Made by a program: the position numbers and the translations under genes | NCBI RefSeq assembly: GCF_004569505.1 | Contig: NZ_SPPK01000005.1 | Coordinates: 62,001 to 126,000, forward strand | DNA length: 64,000 nucleotides | From: Dysgonomonas mossii | Lineage (GTDB): Bacteria; Bacteroidota; Bacteroidia; Bacteroidales; Dysgonomonadaceae | Direction: 5' to 3' | Part shown: one piece after another, positions 63,587 to 64,000 of the stretch | Position numbering within the stretch: the first letter of the stretch is position 1 | Layout: every line of letters starts with the position of its first letter | The notes under the pieces: generated by a model | What the model was told of the DNA's origin: nothing | Seen by the model: only the letters and a program-made list of their open reading frames with translations | Databases searched by the model: none

Positions 63587-64000
63587 ATGCTAAATTTTAG
63601 AAAATTAAAGTTACTGTTATTATTTACTGTTTTTACTTTATTTGTTTCCGCACAAACAGGCGACATATACACTATAAAAGGACATGTAACAGATGCTGGA
63701 GGTACAGACCTGCCCGGGGTGACAATACAAGTGAAGGGTAATGCTCAGTCGGGAACCCTGACGGATATAGATGGTCATTACTCCATATCAGTGAAAAAAA
63801 ACGAAATTCTGATATTCTCATATTTAGGATTTGAAACACATCAGGTTGAAGTATTATCGAATAAACCAATAGATGTAGTTTTGAAAGAAAATAGTACCGA
63901 ACTGGATGAAGTAGTAGTGACTTCGTTAAATATCCCTCGCGAAAAAAAGGCTTTGGGTTATGCCGTACAAGCCGTATCGGGGAAAGCTCTGGAGACAAGG
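63587..64000 (+). CDS. SusC-family TonB-dependent receptor, C-terminus cut by window edge
   Basis: The first 138 codons of a susC. A signal peptide ends LFVSAQ; a carboxypeptidase-like domain follows at about 30-115 (YTIKGHVTDAGGTDLPGVTIQ, GTLTDIDGHYSISV), then the SusC box ENSTELDEVVVTSLNIPREKK. The rest lies beyond the window. Its promoter carries the palindrome found in front of the cysteine operon and the binding-protein gene, so it probably belongs to the same regulon. Confidence 0.9.
   Translation, partial: MLNFRKLKLLLLFTVFTLFVSAQTGDIYTIKGHVTDAGGTDLPGVTIQVKGNAQSGTLTDIDGHYSISVKKNEILIFSYLGFETHQVEVLSNKPIDVVLKENSTELDEVVVTSLNIPREKKALGYAVQAVSGKALETR

Overview
The window looks like a chromosomal segment of a Bacteroidetes bacterium of the order Bacteroidales, probably a Dysgonomonas-like or Bacteroides-like organism. 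The evidence is AT-rich DNA, three separate SusC/SusD-type outer-membrane nutrient loci, Bacteroidales families such as DUF3256, lipoproteins with short lipoboxes, and promoters of the TAnnTTTG (-7) type with a TTG about 20 bases upstream. I see no rRNA, tRNA, CRISPR array, integrase or transposase. Genus is an inference.

Layout. (1) 1-8700, minus strand: a sulfur/cysteine region. A SusC-SusD pair is followed by a cystathionine beta-synthase with a Bateman module, a 37-codon ORF and a cystathionine gamma-lyase/synthase. A second unit beyond it holds a PstS-like binding protein cut by the window edge. Each unit starts with a short leader ORF ending in consecutive Cys codons, and each promoter has the same 18-bp palindrome (ATACC-N8-GGTAT) at an identical distance from the -7 box. 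The palindrome recurs, doubled, in front of a third susC at the right end (63587). This looks like a cysteine- or sulfur-responsive regulon and is the most interesting signal here. (2) 8960-9994: trhO. (3) 10304-17264, plus strand: pstS-pstC-pstA-pstB-phoU-phoB-phoR behind an 11-bp-periodic Pho-box-like array. (4) 17303-30000: metabolism and transport, namely a transaldolase-like aldolase, EamA, GNAT-YoaP, OPT transporter, a large kinase-like/barrel protein, an acetyltransferase, a Dcu transporter, GNAT and a CPA2 antiporter. (5) 30312-37940: DUF2625, xanthine permease and xanthine phosphoribosyltransferase, RsmE, DUF3256, a DMT permease, NhaA, TruA and an M15-like lipoprotein. (6) 38068-40507: an SpoU methyltransferase, then a TetR regulator with a 14-bp inverted-repeat operator, then a FabG-like reductase. 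(7) 40531-45942: a lipoprotein and a TonB receptor / PAT-type transporter / HemN unit that suggests tetrapyrrole or siderophore acquisition. (8) 46232-48467: pnp with a strong terminator. (9) 48535-57903: tatC, tatA, apbE, then a cluster with two signal-bearing Gfo/Idh/MocA oxidoreductases (one a clear Tat substrate), a DUF1080 protein, a TIM-barrel isomerase and DoxX, plus a further cytoplasmic oxidoreductase. This resembles oxidation-first (3-keto) sugar processing next to the export system such enzymes need. (10) 58096-64000: a large SusC/SusD pair, a divergent XRE regulator with twin palindromes, and the start of another susC.

Functions come from reading motifs in the translated sequence; no database search was possible. 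Start codons were moved from the longest ORF where a promoter, signal peptide or family start argued for it (40531-41148, 41255-42622, 46232, 18281, 30312, 63112).
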